Shown piece by piece: positions 1-9,374 of a stretch of DNA of 42,520 nucleotides. Within the stretch, counting starts at the first letter, position 1. Each line of letters begins with the position of its first letter. This DNA comes from Bacteroidota bacterium (GTDB lineage Bacteria; Bacteroidota; Bacteroidia; Chitinophagales; Chitinophagaceae), in the NCBI GenBank assembly GCA_963169885.1, contig CAUJFR010000130.1, forward strand, positions 1 through 42,520, written 5' to 3'. A model generated the notes under the pieces. That model ran no database searches. It had not been told where the DNA came from and saw nothing but the letters and a program-made list of their open reading frames with translations. Both the position numbers and the translations under genes were made by a program.

Positions 1-411
1 AACGGCTTTGCCGCCATCTTTGCCTTTCTGTTACCCGTATTAGCAAAGAAGTTTTCCCGGCCACATACCCATATGATTGCGTTGATTGCCGGTGGATTGG
101 GATTGATCTCTTTTTACTTTTTTAAAGACAAATACTTACTGATCATCAGTATGGCCGGCATCGGACTGGCCTGGTGCAGTATCCTGGCTATGCCCTATGC
201 CATGCTGACCAAATCGCTTCCTTCCCATAAAATGGGGGTTTATATGGGCATCTTTAATTTCTTCATTGTGATTCCCCAGATTTTGGCGGCAACACTCCTT
301 GGTTTCTTTTACCACCGGTTGTTTGATGGAAATGCTATCCTTACCATTGTACTTGGTGGCGCTTCTATGATTGTTGCAGCCCTGTTTACCTTACGTATTA
401 AAGACAAATAA
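1..411 (+). CDS. MFS transporter, C-terminal part (5' truncated by window edge); sugar-transporter-like
   Basis: Frame 1 is open from base 1 (NGFAAIFAFLLPVLAKKFSRPHTHMIALIAGG...) to TAA at 409-411; hydrophobic TM segments; lies directly upstream of a GH13 amylase. Confidence 0.75.
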   Translation, partial: NGFAAIFAFLLPVLAKKFSRPHTHMIALIAGGLGLISFYFFKDKYLLIISMAGIGLAWCSILAMPYAMLTKSLPSHKMGVYMGIFNFFIVIPQILAATLLGFFYHRLFDGNAILTIVLGGASMIVAALFTLRIKDK

Positions 412-415
412 TTGT

Positions 416-2290
416 ATGAAAAATATTGCTGTTATCGCCTTCCTGCTGCTGCAGGTATCGCTCTGTGCCCAGGATATTTATCCCGCCCATTGGTGGACGG
501 GCATGAAGAACCCTTCCCTCCAGATCATGGTACATTCGGACAGTTTTTCCTTTAAGAAAAATGCAGAAGTGATGGTGAAATATCCGGGTGTAAAAATTGT
601 AAAGACCGAAGTGGCAAAAAACCCTCATTATCTTTTTATAACTATCAATATCGCTCCACAAACAAAACCCGGAAAAATGGTATTTACCATTCACGGGTTT
701 AAAAACGACTGGACAATCACTCATCTGCAATACCAGTTAAAAAAAAGAAATGCAGAAAATGGCATATCACGTGTACAGGGTGTATATGCTAAAGATCTCG
801 TTTACCTGATCAAGCCCGACCGGTTCAGCAATGGGGATCCGTCCAATGATTTTTATGCGGATATGCGCGACCAGGGACATGATCACAACAATCCTTTTGA
901 CCGTCATGGCGGCGACCTGCAAGGCGTGGAGAATCACCTGGATTATCTGCATGATCTAGGTGTGACGGCTGTCTGGATGACACCCGTAGTGGAAAATGAT
1001 ATGGCCCGGACCATGGAAGGCGGAACATCACGAGCCACTTACCATGGGTATGCTTTCACCAATCAATACCAGATAGATAAGCGGCTTGGTGGTAATAATG
1101 CCTATCATTCGCTGATCAGCGCGGCGCATAAAAAAGGAATGAAGATCATCCAGGATGCCGTATACAACCACCTGGGCAAAGACCATTTCCTGATCCGCGA
1201 CCTGCCCGATAGCAGCTGGTTGAACCGCTGGCCTTCCTATACCAATACTTCCTACAAAGATCAGCCATTGGTGGATCCTTACGCATCGGCCATTGATTAT
1301 AAAACGGCGCTTGATGGCTGGTTTACGCCTTTCCTGGCAGATATCAATCAGCGTAATCCTTTTGTATCCAATTTTCTGATCCAGCATGCGATCTGGGCCA
1401 CCGAAGAATTCGGCATTGATGGCTGGCGGGTGGATACCTATTTCTACAGCGATCCCGTCTTCCTGAATAAAGTGAATGAAGCCTTGTACCGTGAGTTTCC
1501 CAAAGTGACGGTATTCGGTGAAGCCTGGGTGCAGAGTGTAACCAATAGTGCTTACTTCTGCGAGAATAATATCGCGGTTCCGTTTAAACATAACAGTCAG
1601 GGTGTAACCGATTTTCCGCTCTATTTTGCCACCAATGATCTGCTGAATCAAAACTATGGCTGGAATGAAGGTGCTAATAAATTTTACCAGGTACTGGCCC
1701 AGGATGTGCTCTATAAAAATCCAATGCGTAACTGCATTTTCCTGGATAACCATGACCTTGACCGTTTCTACTCGGTGATCGGGGAGGATTTTTCAAAATA
1801 TAAAATGGCCATAAATCTCCTGCTGACACAAAGAGGAATTCCCCAGTTGTATTATGGCAGTGAAATTCTGATGAAGAACTTTAAAAACCCTACCGATGCC
1901 GAAGTGCGCCGCGATTTTCCGGGTGGCTGGCCGGGCGATGCGGTGAATAAATTTACAGCTGCAGGACGTACAGCACAGGAAAACGAGGCATACGTCTATA
2001 TAAAGGCCCTGGCGAATTTCAGGAAAACGGCGAAAGCTATTGGTTCAGGCAAACTGATGCAATACCTGCCTAAAGATGGGGTGTATACTTATTTTCGCTA
2101 TGATAAAAATCAAACCGTGATGGTTATTTCGCATACCGGCGGTCAACCTTTCAGGCCGGACTGGAACTACCTTTCAGAACGAACAAACGGCTTTACCCGG
2201 CTCAGAAATGTAATTACCGGCGATGTTATTCCGATCACCGGTTTTGAAATCAAACCGAAAGAGAGTTTTGTATTTGAGCTGCTGAAATAA
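416..2290 (+). CDS. Secreted GH13 alpha-amylase family protein (cyclomaltodextrinase/neopullulanase-like)
   Basis: ATG at 416 gives signal peptide MKNIAVIAFLLLQVSLCAQ; GH13 motifs DAVYNHLG, GIDGWRVDTY, FGEAW, FLDNHDLDR. Confidence 0.9.
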   Translation: MKNIAVIAFLLLQVSLCAQDIYPAHWWTGMKNPSLQIMVHSDSFSFKKNAEVMVKYPGVKIVKTEVAKNPHYLFITINIAPQTKPGKMVFTIHGFKNDWTITHLQYQLKKRNAENGISRVQGVYAKDLVYLIKPDRFSNGDPSNDFYADMRDQGHDHNNPFDRHGGDLQGVENHLDYLHDLGVTAVWMTPVVENDMARTMEGGTSRATYHGYAFTNQYQIDKRLGGNNAYHSLISAAHKKGMKIIQDAVYNHLGKDHFLIRDLPDSSWLNRWPSYTNTSYKDQPLVDPYASAIDYKTALDGWFTPFLADINQRNPFVSNFLIQHAIWATEEFGIDGWRVDTYFYSDPVFLNKVNEALYREFPKVTVFGEAWVQSVTNSAYFCENNIAVPFKHNSQGVTDFPLYFATNDLLNQNYGWNEGANKFYQVLAQDVLYKNPMRNCIFLDNHDLDRFYSVIGEDFSKYKMAINLLLTQRGIPQLYYGSEILMKNFKNPTDAEVRRDFPGGWPGDAVNKFTAAGRTAQENEAYVYIKALANFRKTAKAIGSGKLMQYLPKDGVYTYFRYDKNQTVMVISHTGGQPFRPDWNYLSERTNGFTRLRNVITGDVIPITGFEIKPKESFVFELLK

Positions 2291-2291
2291 A

Positions 2292-3020
2292 TTACAGGAA
2301 AATATTCCAGACGGCCTGTTGTCCCCATGACCCCCAGTCACTGGTGGCTTTTTTCACATTTTCGATCAGATCCTTTCCCTGTTTCTTCTTGCCCTTCAAC
2401 GGCGGGGTAATACTGCTTTTATTGACATTGACAATATCCACTTTAGTGGCGATCCAGCTGCTGAACATTCTCGGAATCGTGATACCGAGGATCATACCGG
2501 GTAAGCCATTTAGTCCCATCGGACCACCGGATATCAGGATCTCGTCGGTATAAAAAGCAAAGACATATACACTGTCAAACAGGATGCCTACTGCTTTGCG
2601 GCAGTTGAATCCGGCAATTTCCCGGGTTTCATTCGGCACCAGTTTCCACTCAATGTGTGCCATTGAATCCGTGAGCAGGTAATGGTCGTCAAAAACAAAT
2701 TTCCGTTTGATGGAAGTGCTGGTTTCATAATCACTATACCATACATCTTCTTCCACGTTATTATTGAAGAAGGGAACCTTTGTCTTTTCATCCTGCCGGT
2801 CATACTTATATAACGACTTGTTATTGTCAAAAGTAAAACTGTACCAGGAGGTTGAAAACTGGGGAATTTTATCCCGGAACATGTCCGCCCATACACCTTC
2901 CCCGATGGATTTATGGTTGTTCATTCTCATTTCAAATTCGATGGTGCCGCTGCTGATGAATTGCTGGGCGTTTACCTGGGTGAGGGCCAGCAGCAGGAAA
3001 AGACTGAATATTTTTTTCAT
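2292..3020 (-). CDS. GLPGLI family secreted protein
   Basis: Signal peptide MKKIFSLFLLLALTQVNAQ and characteristic GLNGLPGMILGI motif; directly downstream of a TonB-type receptor. Confidence 0.85.
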   Translation of the reverse strand: MKKIFSLFLLLALTQVNAQQFISSGTIEFEMRMNNHKSIGEGVWADMFRDKIPQFSTSWYSFTFDNNKSLYKYDRQDEKTKVPFFNNNVEEDVWYSDYETSTSIKRKFVFDDHYLLTDSMAHIEWKLVPNETREIAGFNCRKAVGILFDSVYVFAFYTDEILISGGPMGLNGLPGMILGITIPRMFSSWIATKVDIVNVNKSSITPPLKGKKKQGKDLIENVKKATSDWGSWGQQAVWNIFL

Positions 3021-3037
3021 GGTTATCCGTTTAATAG

Positions 3038-5803
3038 TTAGAAGCCAGTGGCTGGTTTTCCGTTTTTAGAAATATTCCAGGTAAGGGTCAGCAACCAGAA
3101 GCGACGAAGGGTGGTGTAATAGGATTCCGTAAAACTGTAACTGCTGAAACTCCGGTTGAATCCCCGGTTCTGATTCAGGATATCATACACCCCGAATTTT
3201 ACTTCCAGGTCATTCCCTTTAAAGAAGCGTTTGGTGATATCCATATTCCATTTGGTGAAATTATTGTTTTGGGTAAAACGTTTGTCTTTCTGACGCAGTT
3301 CCGTATTGACATCGGTATGTATTTCAAATTTCTTAGGAAGATAAACCCGTCCGCTTGCCCAGCCTTCCAGTTGCCAGTATTTTACATTGGCGGCTGTATT
3401 GATACTTCCTTTGGAAACATTCCAGGTAAATTCGGGGCCAAAATCAAAATCAAATTTATTTTCCTTGTTCATGCTTGCATTCACACGAAGACCGGCATTA
3501 CGCGTAGTGGTGAGGTTTTTAGTCCCATTGATAAAATCTACATTCCTTGACAAATTAGCGGTAGGTCCTGCACCCAGTCGTACTTTTTTAATCTTAAAAC
3601 TATAGTCCGAGTATAAATTCAGGTAATATTGTCCGTCACTATTTACGGTCTGATAGGTTCTCCGTCCATCGCCATCTATGGTACTGGACTGTACAAAGGC
3701 TTTATCCGTCATGCTAAAGTTCACACTGGTCCATATTCCTTTTTCTTTAAGTACATTAAACAGGTTGAATCCGGCGCCAAAACTGTGACGGAAAGATTGT
3801 TTTAATCCCGGGTTGCCGATATACACATTCAGCGGATCCGTATTCACCGCTACTGGTTGCAATTGTTCCAGGCTGGGGGCCTGGGTGGAACCATTATAGT
3901 TTAACCGGAGACTGGTATTGGGTTTGAATTTATACTGATACATCGCCTGCGGAAAGAAATTGACAAAGTTGTAATTGGTATTGGTGCTGAGGGTTTTGTT
4001 CTTCTGTTTAAAATTACTGAAGCCGGCCGCCGCCCCGAATGAATAATTGTATTTCTTTTTATTGACCCTGAAATTCAGACCGGGTGTATTGACCAGCCGG
4101 TCAAATACAAAGGAATTACTCAAGGTATCCACCACGTCTTCATATTTACCATTACCGGATTTTTCAAAGGTCTGCCGGTCACTGGTGTTGCTGTTCCAGG
4201 CAATTGTATGACTTAGCTCCATATAAAAATCCTTGGCCAGCGGTTCTGTATAAGAAATTTTTGTGCTGATGCCTTTGGCTGTATTGTCCCTGATCTGCTC
4301 CTGGTCAATGGTATCCGTCCGGTCATGCAGTCCATTTGTGTAGTACTTATTCAGCGAATAAAGGAATCCGTCATTGCTGGAATTACTGAAATTAAGATCC
4401 GTATTGACGGACAGGGTCCGGGCTAGTTTCTTAAACTTATGTTTCCAGAGCAGGGTGGTATTAAAACTGTTATTATCACCGGTTGACCGGCTGTCGCGGC
4501 GACTGTTATTGATACTGTCAAGCGCTTCCGTCAGCATCTCACTGTAGGATGAACTGCTTGTTTCCGTATTTTTTTTATTTACCCTTGTGGTCCATTTCAG
4601 CGAATTCGCCGAATCGAGGAAGAAGTCCATCGTCAGGTTCAGCGCATGTTTGCTGTTCGAATTATAGCTGCTGCTGTTGTTCCGGCTGAGCCAGCTGCTG
4701 TCGGGTAAAAATGTGCGGGAGAAACTGGAATTTACCGCATCTGCATTGATCCGGCTGTACTTATATCCGGAGTTAAAACTCTGTTTATCATCTTTCCCGA
4801 ATTTATTGCTGTAATGCAAACCGCCGTTTATATTCCTGGGTATACCATTCCGGCCTCCCCAGAAGTTATCATCCCCGTCTCCACTCATACTGATCCACAT
4901 GCCTCCATCATCTGTCATGCCGGAACTCATGTTATCATTGCCGCCATAATTCTGGGCATCCTGCCAGTCCAGGTTGGTCTGGCCGGTATTGCTCATGATT
5001 CCATAAGCAGCGAGTTTACGCTTATTCTGGAAGGAATTAAACATGGCCGAATTGTTGTATTTATCTTTCAGTCCACCTCCGGCTTCTACTTTTCCGAAGT
5101 ATCCCTTCTTGGTTTTCATTTTCAGGTTGATCGTCTTATCCTTTACCCCATCATCAATGCCGGTGAATTCAGCCTGGTCACTTTTTTTATCAAATACTTC
5201 CACTTCTTTTACTGCATCTGCCCGCAGGTTTTTGGTGGCAATGCCAGGGTCGCTGCCAAAAAATTCCTCTCCATCCACCAGTACTTTTTTCACCCGTTCA
5301 CCCATAGCCGTGATCTTTCCATCTTTGTCCACCTGTATACCGGGTAAACGCCGTAACAATTCTTCCACATTGGCACCTGCTCTTACTTTAAAGCTATCAG
5401 CGGTATAGACCGTGGTATCTCCTTTAATACGGATCGGCGATCCGGTTTTGAGTATAACTTCCGCGAGTAATTTTGTTTTGGGGGTCATATACACCCGGCC
5501 AAGGTCCTTGGTACTTCCGGGCTCCACGCGAAGGGTATCAAAATAATCACCCATAAATGGGTGGGTGGCCAGCAGGATATAGGAACCGGGTTTAATATTT
5601 TCCAGTGTAAACTGACCTTCACGTCCAGCCCTGGCAAAACGAACCATTATCGAATCAGATTTTCGTAAGAGGGAGACCACCGCATTGGCTGCCGACTTTT
5701 TGTCAACAGAATCCGTTATCTGACCTTTAATGGTGGAAGACTGGGCATAGGTGGAAAGGGCTCCGGTTAGAAGCAAAAGGCCCAAAATGAGCTTTAATTT
5801 CAT
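3038..5803 (-). CDS. TonB-dependent receptor-like outer membrane beta-barrel protein with carboxypeptidase regulatory-like N-terminus
   Basis: 921 aa; signal peptide, IKGQITDSVDKKSAANAVVSLL N-terminal domain, plug-like VEELLRRLPGIQVDKDGKITAMGERVKKVLVDGEEFFG, long barrel-like C-terminus. Confidence 0.88.
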   Translation of the reverse strand: MKLKLILGLLLLTGALSTYAQSSTIKGQITDSVDKKSAANAVVSLLRKSDSIMVRFARAGREGQFTLENIKPGSYILLATHPFMGDYFDTLRVEPGSTKDLGRVYMTPKTKLLAEVILKTGSPIRIKGDTTVYTADSFKVRAGANVEELLRRLPGIQVDKDGKITAMGERVKKVLVDGEEFFGSDPGIATKNLRADAVKEVEVFDKKSDQAEFTGIDDGVKDKTINLKMKTKKGYFGKVEAGGGLKDKYNNSAMFNSFQNKRKLAAYGIMSNTGQTNLDWQDAQNYGGNDNMSSGMTDDGGMWISMSGDGDDNFWGGRNGIPRNINGGLHYSNKFGKDDKQSFNSGYKYSRINADAVNSSFSRTFLPDSSWLSRNNSSSYNSNSKHALNLTMDFFLDSANSLKWTTRVNKKNTETSSSSYSEMLTEALDSINNSRRDSRSTGDNNSFNTTLLWKHKFKKLARTLSVNTDLNFSNSSNDGFLYSLNKYYTNGLHDRTDTIDQEQIRDNTAKGISTKISYTEPLAKDFYMELSHTIAWNSNTSDRQTFEKSGNGKYEDVVDTLSNSFVFDRLVNTPGLNFRVNKKKYNYSFGAAAGFSNFKQKNKTLSTNTNYNFVNFFPQAMYQYKFKPNTSLRLNYNGSTQAPSLEQLQPVAVNTDPLNVYIGNPGLKQSFRHSFGAGFNLFNVLKEKGIWTSVNFSMTDKAFVQSSTIDGDGRRTYQTVNSDGQYYLNLYSDYSFKIKKVRLGAGPTANLSRNVDFINGTKNLTTTRNAGLRVNASMNKENKFDFDFGPEFTWNVSKGSINTAANVKYWQLEGWASGRVYLPKKFEIHTDVNTELRQKDKRFTQNNNFTKWNMDITKRFFKGNDLEVKFGVYDILNQNRGFNRSFSSYSFTESYYTTLRRFWLLTLTWNISKNGKPATGF

Positions 5804-5923
5804 GGCTTATGGTTGGTTTAGGTCAGGTTAAGGCTTTACAGGCCGCTAATTTCCTATGAAATTCTGTTTAATACAATGCCGTTCGTGTAATTTTAAGTTA
5901 AAACACGGAATAACCGGAAATAT

Positions 5924-7963
5924 ATGAGCGCTAAAAAGAATACGACTGCTGCTGATAAAGCCCGAAAAAAGAAATCTGTTGCTTCGCTGAAAGATAAATC
6001 CAGGCAACCGGTTCCATCATATAGTAAAAAATATGAAGAAGAGAATTTTGTAGATACCAGTTTACTGGTTTGGAATTACTCTTTACTTACTGATGAGGAT
6101 ATTCAGAATTACCAGCAAGGCACCAACTATCAGTTATATAAAAAATTCGGTTCTCATTCCATAGAAGTGAATAATACCTGGGGTATGTATTTCTGTGTAT
6201 GGGCACCCAATGCCACTGCTGTTTCCGTGAAAGGAAATTTCAATGACTGGAAGAATCATGAATATGCGCTCTATCCCCGTTGGGACAAGAGCGGGGTATG
6301 GGAAGGTTTTATCCCTGGTTTTAAACTGGGAGAAGCTTACAAGTATCATATTACAGGTTTCGGAAAAAAAGAACTGGATAAAGGTGATCCCTTTGCAAAT
6401 TTCTGGGAAAAGCGGCCACAGACCGCCAGTATTACCTGGGATATGCATTATGACTGGGAGGATAAGGAGTGGATGAAGAAAAGAAAAAAACACAATTCAC
6501 TGGAGGCGCCATGGAGTGTGTATGAACTGCACCTGGCCAGCTGGATGCGCCCTGACAAGAATGATGAGGAGCGCTATAACAGTTATGATGATATCCGCGA
6601 CCGGCTGGTGCCTTACCTGAAGGAAACCGGCTTCACCCATGTGGAGTTTATGCCATTAATGGAACATCCGTTCGATGGCAGCTGGGGTTATCAGTGTACC
6701 GGCTTCTTTGCAGCCACATCCCGCTTCGGCGATCCGCAGGGACTTATGCGGTTGATTGATGCGCTTCACCAGGCAGAGATCGGGGTGTTGCTGGACTGGG
6801 TGCCTTCACATTTCCCCTATGACGCACATGGGTTGTTCATGTTTGACGGGACTCACACTTATGAGTATGCGGATATGCGGAAAGGGTTTCATCCCGACTG
6901 GAACAGTTATATATTCAACTACAAAAGGGGAGAAGTGAAGTCCTTTCTGATCAGCAGTGCCCGTTTCTGGTTTGATCTTTTCCATATTGACGGGATACGG
7001 GTAGATGCGGTGTCTTCCATGCTCAAATTGAATTATTCACGTAAACACGGGCAGTGGGAGCCCAATGAATACGGGGGAGATGGCAACCTGGAAGCCATTG
7101 CTTTTATTAAAGACCTGAATGAAACCATCTTCCGTGATTTCCCGGATGTGCAGACGATTGCTGAAGAAGCGACAGACTGGCCGGGTGTGAGCAAGCCAAC
7201 ATTTGAAGGGGGATTGGGTTTTGGCATGAAATGGATGATGGGCTGGATGCACGATACCCTGGACTATTTCAAATTTGATCCCATTTTCCGGCAACACCAT
7301 CAGAATAAGTTTTCATTCAGCATGATGTATTACTATGATGAAAACTTCATGCTGCCCCTGAGTCATGATGAAGTGGTACATGGCAAAAGCCCGATGCTTT
7401 ACAAAATGCCCGGTGATGAATGGCAGAAATTTGCCAACCTGCGGCTCCTTTACACGTATATGTGGACCCATCCGGGCGCCAAACTGCTTTTTATGGGCAG
7501 TGAATTCGGCCAGACAAGTGAATGGAATTATAAATCAGAATTACAGTGGGAATTGTTACAATTCGATTGTCACCGGCTACTAAAGGATTGTGTGAGTGAT
7601 CTGAATAAACTGCTGCGCCAGGAATCTGCTATGCATTTTAACCAGTTCAGTATGGATGGGTTTGAATGGGTTGACCTGAATCACCGGGCGGAATCAGTGA
7701 TTGTGTATAAACGGAAGGGCAAGAAAAAAGGGGATGACCTGCTCGTTATCCTGAACATGACCCCATTGGTCAGGCAGGACTGGAGTATTGAAGTAATTGG
7801 AAAGCCTTATTCTGCAGAAATATTTAACAGCGACCGTACAATTTATTGGGGGGCTGGTGTCGTTTTTAACCCGGAAGTAAGATGTGAGCTGATCGACAAA
7901 GCAGAGAAAAAATACCGGGTGACCGTAAATTTACCGGCACTTGCGGGTTTAATACTGAAGTAA
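5924..7963 (+). CDS. glgB: 1,4-alpha-glucan branching enzyme (GH13)
   Basis: 679 aa; CBM48-like WAPNATAVSVKGNFNDW, GH13 motifs DWVPSHFP, DGIRVDAVSSML, EEATDWP, LSHDEVVHGK. Confidence 0.92.
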   Translation: MSAKKNTTAADKARKKKSVASLKDKSRQPVPSYSKKYEEENFVDTSLLVWNYSLLTDEDIQNYQQGTNYQLYKKFGSHSIEVNNTWGMYFCVWAPNATAVSVKGNFNDWKNHEYALYPRWDKSGVWEGFIPGFKLGEAYKYHITGFGKKELDKGDPFANFWEKRPQTASITWDMHYDWEDKEWMKKRKKHNSLEAPWSVYELHLASWMRPDKNDEERYNSYDDIRDRLVPYLKETGFTHVEFMPLMEHPFDGSWGYQCTGFFAATSRFGDPQGLMRLIDALHQAEIGVLLDWVPSHFPYDAHGLFMFDGTHTYEYADMRKGFHPDWNSYIFNYKRGEVKSFLISSARFWFDLFHIDGIRVDAVSSMLKLNYSRKHGQWEPNEYGGDGNLEAIAFIKDLNETIFRDFPDVQTIAEEATDWPGVSKPTFEGGLGFGMKWMMGWMHDTLDYFKFDPIFRQHHQNKFSFSMMYYYDENFMLPLSHDEVVHGKSPMLYKMPGDEWQKFANLRLLYTYMWTHPGAKLLFMGSEFGQTSEWNYKSELQWELLQFDCHRLLKDCVSDLNKLLRQESAMHFNQFSMDGFEWVDLNHRAESVIVYKRKGKKKGDDLLVILNMTPLVRQDWSIEVIGKPYSAEIFNSDRTIYWGAGVVFNPEVRCELIDKAEKKYRVTVNLPALAGLILK

Positions 7964-8077
7964 TTACGATTTGGTACTGAAATTGGTTGATAAAGAACGG
8001 ATTAAGCTTTGATTTGTCATTTCTGCGTTTTATCTTAGTTCCCCGGCTTTCACTTATGGAAGGCCAAAATTCATCCT

Positions 8078-9139
8078 ATGTTAAAAATATTCATCACTAC
8101 GTGTATGTTGCTGTCCGGCAGTCTGGTTTATTCTCAGACCGCGGTACACACGATTGTTGTGCCGGTTGATAGTGCCGATTTCTTTTTACAAAAAGGATTA
8201 ACGGAAAAGCAAAATGGCCGGCGAATGGAGTCCCTCAAAAATTTTGAGAAGGCAGTCCGTTACGATTCAAGCAGCAAATCCATCATTACTGAACTGGCAT
8301 CCGCCTATCATGATCTGCGGAAATACAACAATGCCCTGGTCATGTACAAACGCCTGATTGAAATGGGCGAAGAAACACCTGCTCTGTATAAACAAGTCTT
8401 GCAGCTTTGTTTCCAGATGAAGCAAAATGAAGAAGTGGTGAAATTTGCCAGCCGGTTGAAAAAACTGGATCCTTCGGAGAAAATCAGTTTCTATGTTGGC
8501 AAAGCCAATTACGAAATGGAAAATTACGGGGATGCACTCAAAGCTTTAAATGAAGCAGCAAAAGAAGATCCGGCCAATGCTGAAATACCGTATATGATCG
8601 CCCGCAGTTATGCGGACATGATGAATTACAAACTGGCGGTGCCTTTCTTTAAGAAAGCGATTGAACTGGATCCCAAACAAAGCTATTGGGTCTATGAACT
8701 TGGGCTGATCTGCTATGCGATGCATGATGACAAAAATGCGCTGAAGTATATCCTTGAAGCGGCCGATAAAGGGCACAGACGCGATAACGAATACCTGGAA
8801 AACCTGGCCATTGCCTACCTGAATGTGGGACAACTGGACTCCGGTGTGGCCATGCTCAATGAGATCCTGAAAAAAAGGCCAAGTGACATGAATATCCTGA
8901 ACATGGTGGCTGAAGCGTTTTATTACAAAGCCAAATATGATCAGGCCATGGAATACTGGGATCGGGTGCTCGAATACGACAAGGAAAACGCCACCGCCCT
9001 TTATATGATCGGCATGTGCTACCAGAAAAAAGGCGGACGGGAGAATACCGATAAAGGAATCACCCTCTGCGATAAAGCCATTGAACTCGACCCAAGCCTC
9101 GCAAATCTGAAACAGAAGAAGATGATGGCGGGACTCTAG
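8078..9139 (+). CDS. Tetratricopeptide repeat protein
   Basis: 353 aa; signal peptide plus serial TPR-like helices (e.g. AEIPYMIARSYADMMNYKLAVPFFKKAIELDP). Confidence 0.85.
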   Translation: MLKIFITTCMLLSGSLVYSQTAVHTIVVPVDSADFFLQKGLTEKQNGRRMESLKNFEKAVRYDSSSKSIITELASAYHDLRKYNNALVMYKRLIEMGEETPALYKQVLQLCFQMKQNEEVVKFASRLKKLDPSEKISFYVGKANYEMENYGDALKALNEAAKEDPANAEIPYMIARSYADMMNYKLAVPFFKKAIELDPKQSYWVYELGLICYAMHDDKNALKYILEAADKGHRRDNEYLENLAIAYLNVGQLDSGVAMLNEILKKRPSDMNILNMVAEAFYYKAKYDQAMEYWDRVLEYDKENATALYMIGMCYQKKGGRENTDKGITLCDKAIELDPSLANLKQKKMMAGL

Positions 9140-9178
9140 TCGGGAGTCGTGAGTCAGGAGTCGGGAGTAAACAGCCCC
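9137..9178 (+). repeat. Stop-anchored heptad block A: TAGTCGG GAGTCGT GAGTCAG GAGTCGG GAGTAAA CAGCCCC
   Basis: 7-nt period; first heptad starts with the TPR-protein stop codon (9137-9139); runs in phase into CAGCCCC. Confidence 0.85.
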
Positions 9179-9234
9179 TTCTTAGAGAATTTATTATATA
9201 ATTTGCTTTTTTTCTGTTAAATAACATATCAATT

Positions 9235-9268
9235 AAAAATGCCACCGATAACTGGTGGCATTTTTTTT
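9235..9268. terminator. Intrinsic (probably bidirectional) terminator between convergent TPR gene and argS
   Basis: Stem ATGCCACC-gataact-GGTGGCAT, A-rich upstream and T tract downstream. Confidence 0.8.
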
Positions 9269-9325
9269 ATTGATTATTCAAATATTTCACTGGTTTTGAC
9301 ATAAGCCTGCTTTCTTCTGAACGTT

Positions 9326-9374
9326 GCGACTCCCGACTCCCGACTACTAACTCCCGACTACGAACTACTAACTA
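9326..9374 (-). repeat. Stop-anchored heptad block B: minus strand TAGTTAG TAGTTCG TAGTCGG GAGTTAG TAGTCGG GAGTCGG GAGTCGC
   Basis: Exactly seven 7-mers; the first begins with the argS stop codon TAG (9374-9372). Confidence 0.88.

Noticed and set aside
1028-1753. 241-aa minus-strand ORF opposite the amylase gene
   Set aside because: Fully antisense to a clear GH13 gene; composition is that of a shadow ORF.
9137-9374. CRISPR array
   Set aside because: Repeat period is 7 nt with no spacers and no cas genes nearby; not CRISPR-like.
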